From assembly GCA_039184055.1 (NCBI GenBank), contig JBCDBH010000369.1, forward strand, positions 1 to 5,984: DNA of 5,984 nt, read 5' to 3'. Under the pieces are notes generated by a model, which had not been told where the DNA came from, searched no databases, and saw only the letters and a program-made list of their open reading frames with translations. Shown here piece after piece: positions 4,605 to 5,984 of this stretch. The position numbers and the translations under genes are program-made. The stretch comes from JBCDBH01 sp039184055 (GTDB lineage: Bacteria > Acidobacteriota > Thermoanaerobaculia > Multivoradales > J023). Every line of letters begins with the position of its first letter. Position 1 is the stretch's first letter.

Positions 4605-5984
4605 CGGCCCGGCTCGTACCAGATCGGTGAAGTCCAGGCGCGCTCCTGGATCACCGGTTGCACAAAGGGCGTGGTGGTCTGGTCGCTACAGCACATCGCC
4701 CCCTGCGACGCTTTGGCCCGTTCTTCCAGGGTGCCGTTGGCGAGCGCCGCGAGCTGCTCGTCACAGTCTTCGCTGAGCGGATCGACGCCGACCAGCTCGG
4801 GATCGCGACACCACAGAGTGCTGTATCGACAGACCGGTTCTTCGAGCACGCGGACGTAGTAGAAGGCGTGTTGATCGGCCTCGAAATCCGGGTCACGCCA
4901 CACCGAGCACAGTTGCTCGTAGCCGACGCCTTCTTTGGGTTTACACGTCTGGGTGTCGAGATTGGCTTCCGGGTTGAGCGGATGACCCGGGTCACCGGCG
5001 ATGCGATAGACGCGTTCGTGGGTGTCGCCGTTGTCGTCGACCCAGCCTTTGATGATCTGGATCTGCTGCAGCGGCGTGGCGATGAAATCGTCGGCGTGCG
5101 CCGCGACGAGGAAGCTCGGCGCGCCGTCATAGCCGTTGCGCGAGGGAAGATCGCCACCCATCGGCACGCCGTCGCGATAGCCCGTGGCGACGTAGTCCTG
5201 GGCGCACAGCCCGGGGTCGAAATCCCATCCGCCAAAGAAACGCACGATCGGACGGGTGCCGCTGGTGCCGTACGTCTCCTTGCGTCGGAGGGCCTCGAAG
5301 ATCGAATCACGCGAGTTCTCCTCGGCCCACACCACCGAATGACCACCCGAGCTGTTCTGAATGGTCGATGCGCGCTGCATCGAGTAGACGTCGTCGATGC
5401 CGAGGTGGCCCGGCCATGTCTCGTTCTCGGGATGCCAACCCATCACACCGGTGTGCGAGTCGGAGGCCGCGACCACACCCATCTTGAAGGGATTGATGCC
5501 GTCGTAGGTGTTCTGGGCGGCGTATTGAATGCCGTCTTTCCACACGTTGCGGACATAGGCGCGTGGCCCCCAGGTATCCGGTGGCTCGGCGGTCGAGCCG
5601 TCACCGCCACTGCCGACTCCCGAGGCCGAACCGAGCGTCTTGCCGTCGAGGATCTCGAAGGCGCAGAACTCGTCGACCGTGTCGGTACCGGCGAGAAAGC
5701 GCGGGTCGTAGCGACACTCGCTGCTGCCTTTGTCCTGATAGATCTCGACCAGCGGCTCCATCTTTTGATGCTGCTCGGCGTCGGCCGTGTTGTAGGGATC
5801 GAGAAAGAGCGGTGGGAAGAGGTATTGGCCGTTGGGCAAGCGATTGCCACCACCCAAATTGGAATTGTGCGGGATGGTGATGAAATCGCAGCGAGTGCCG
5901 ACACCACCGGTGATGTTCTCGCCCTCGGTGCATTCGCGAGTCAGCTTGTTCCAAAACGGCTGAGGCAGCGGGTGGTTGTATTCC
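4601..5984 (-). CDS. DUF3604 protein, putative PHP-like metal hydrolase (5' part missing)
   Basis: The frame is open to the right edge (first full codon at 5983), giving 460 visible C-terminal residues. DUF3604 proteins are typically around 600 or more residues, so the N-terminal part is outside. Visible family motifs in order are DFITIPHNSN (33-42), EPLVEIYQDKGSSEC (76-90), NPFKMGVVAASDSHTG (164-179), VVWAEENSRDSIFEALRRKE (217-236), FFGGWDF (249-255), LQQIQIIKGW (305-314), AFYYVRVLEEPVCRYS (373-388) and IQERAWTSPIWY (445-456). The histidines in IPHN and SDSHTG resemble metal ligands of PHP/amidohydrolase-like enzymes, so a metal-dependent hydrolase is likely, though no substrate is known. 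A Ser/Gly-rich loop (about 118-132) and a cysteine-rich stretch near the C-terminus (Cys392, 407, 431, 432) suggest export. The TTG at 5857 is an internal Leu, not a start. It is the first visible gene of the coupled operon with the isomerase and HupE-like protein. Confidence 0.9.
   Translation of the reverse strand, partial: EYNHPLPQPFWNKLTRECTEGENITGGVGTRCDFITIPHNSNLGGGNRLPNGQYLFPPLFLDPYNTADAEQHQKMEPLVEIYQDKGSSECRYDPRFLAGTDTVDEFCAFEILDGKTLGSASGVGSGGDGSTAEPPDTWGPRAYVRNVWKDGIQYAAQNTYDGINPFKMGVVAASDSHTGVMGWHPENETWPGHLGIDDVYSMQRASTIQNSSGGHSVVWAEENSRDSIFEALRRKETYGTSGTRPIVRFFGGWDFDPGLCAQDYVATGYRDGVPMGGDLPSRNGYDGAPSFLVAAHADDFIATPLQQIQIIKGWVDDNGDTHERVYRIAGDPGHPLNPEANLDTQTCKPKEGVGYEQLCSVWRDPDFEADQHAFYYVRVLEEPVCRYSTLWCRDPELVGVDPLSEDCDEQLAALANGTLEERAKASQGAMCCSDQTTTPFVQPVIQERAWTSPIWYEPGR

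Noticed and set aside
5857..5857. TTG at 5857 as the start of the DUF3604 gene
   Set aside because: The frame stays open to the window edge and the residues upstream (DFITIPHNSN) are conserved family sequence, so the TTG encodes an internal Leu.

Overview
The window is GC-rich, densely coding bacterial DNA. A secreted multi-domain protein with thrombospondin-C-like repeats, an Rpn-type nuclease with a DUF4351 tail, a DUF3604 protein and a cysteine-rich exported protein together suggest a Gram-negative bacterium of the Myxococcota/'Deltaproteobacteria' type or a similar uncultured lineage. This assignment is inferred from gene content only and is weak.

Layout. Positions 1-741 (+) are the 3' end of a gene for a secreted protein with at least two tandem thrombospondin-C-like domains. 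It is closed by a textbook intrinsic terminator at about 799-828. A short gap leads to a single gene at 932-1834 (+) for an Rpn/YhgA-like PD-(D/E)XK nuclease with a C-terminal DUF4351 domain. Everything from 1838 to the right edge lies on the minus strand and reads right to left: a DUF3604 protein (5' end outside the window), a membrane-anchored parvulin-type peptidyl-prolyl isomerase, a HupE/UreJ-family membrane protein, and a small exported protein with 18 cysteines. The first three are joined by two 4-base ATGA stop/start overlaps, so they form one translationally coupled operon. The fourth follows after 71 bases with its own ribosome binding site and may be co-transcribed. The nuclease gene and the cysteine-rich gene converge with only 3 bases between their stop codons.

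How the genes may work together. The DUF3604 protein looks like a metal-dependent hydrolase of the PHP/amidohydrolase type. The isomerase is an envelope folding factor. HupE/UreJ proteins are putative metal (Ni/Co-type) permeases, here with an extracytoplasmic N-terminal domain. An exported metalloenzyme with a dedicated folding helper and a metal-handling membrane protein is a reasonable but unproven reading.

The most interesting signal is inside the nuclease gene. A perfect AGGAGGT Shine-Dalgarno sequence lies 7 bases before an in-frame TTG, placed so that it would yield only the C-terminal DUF4351 region. This is the arrangement known for Rpn nucleases with intragenic antitoxins, and it suggests a gene-within-a-gene toxin-antitoxin or anti-phage module here.
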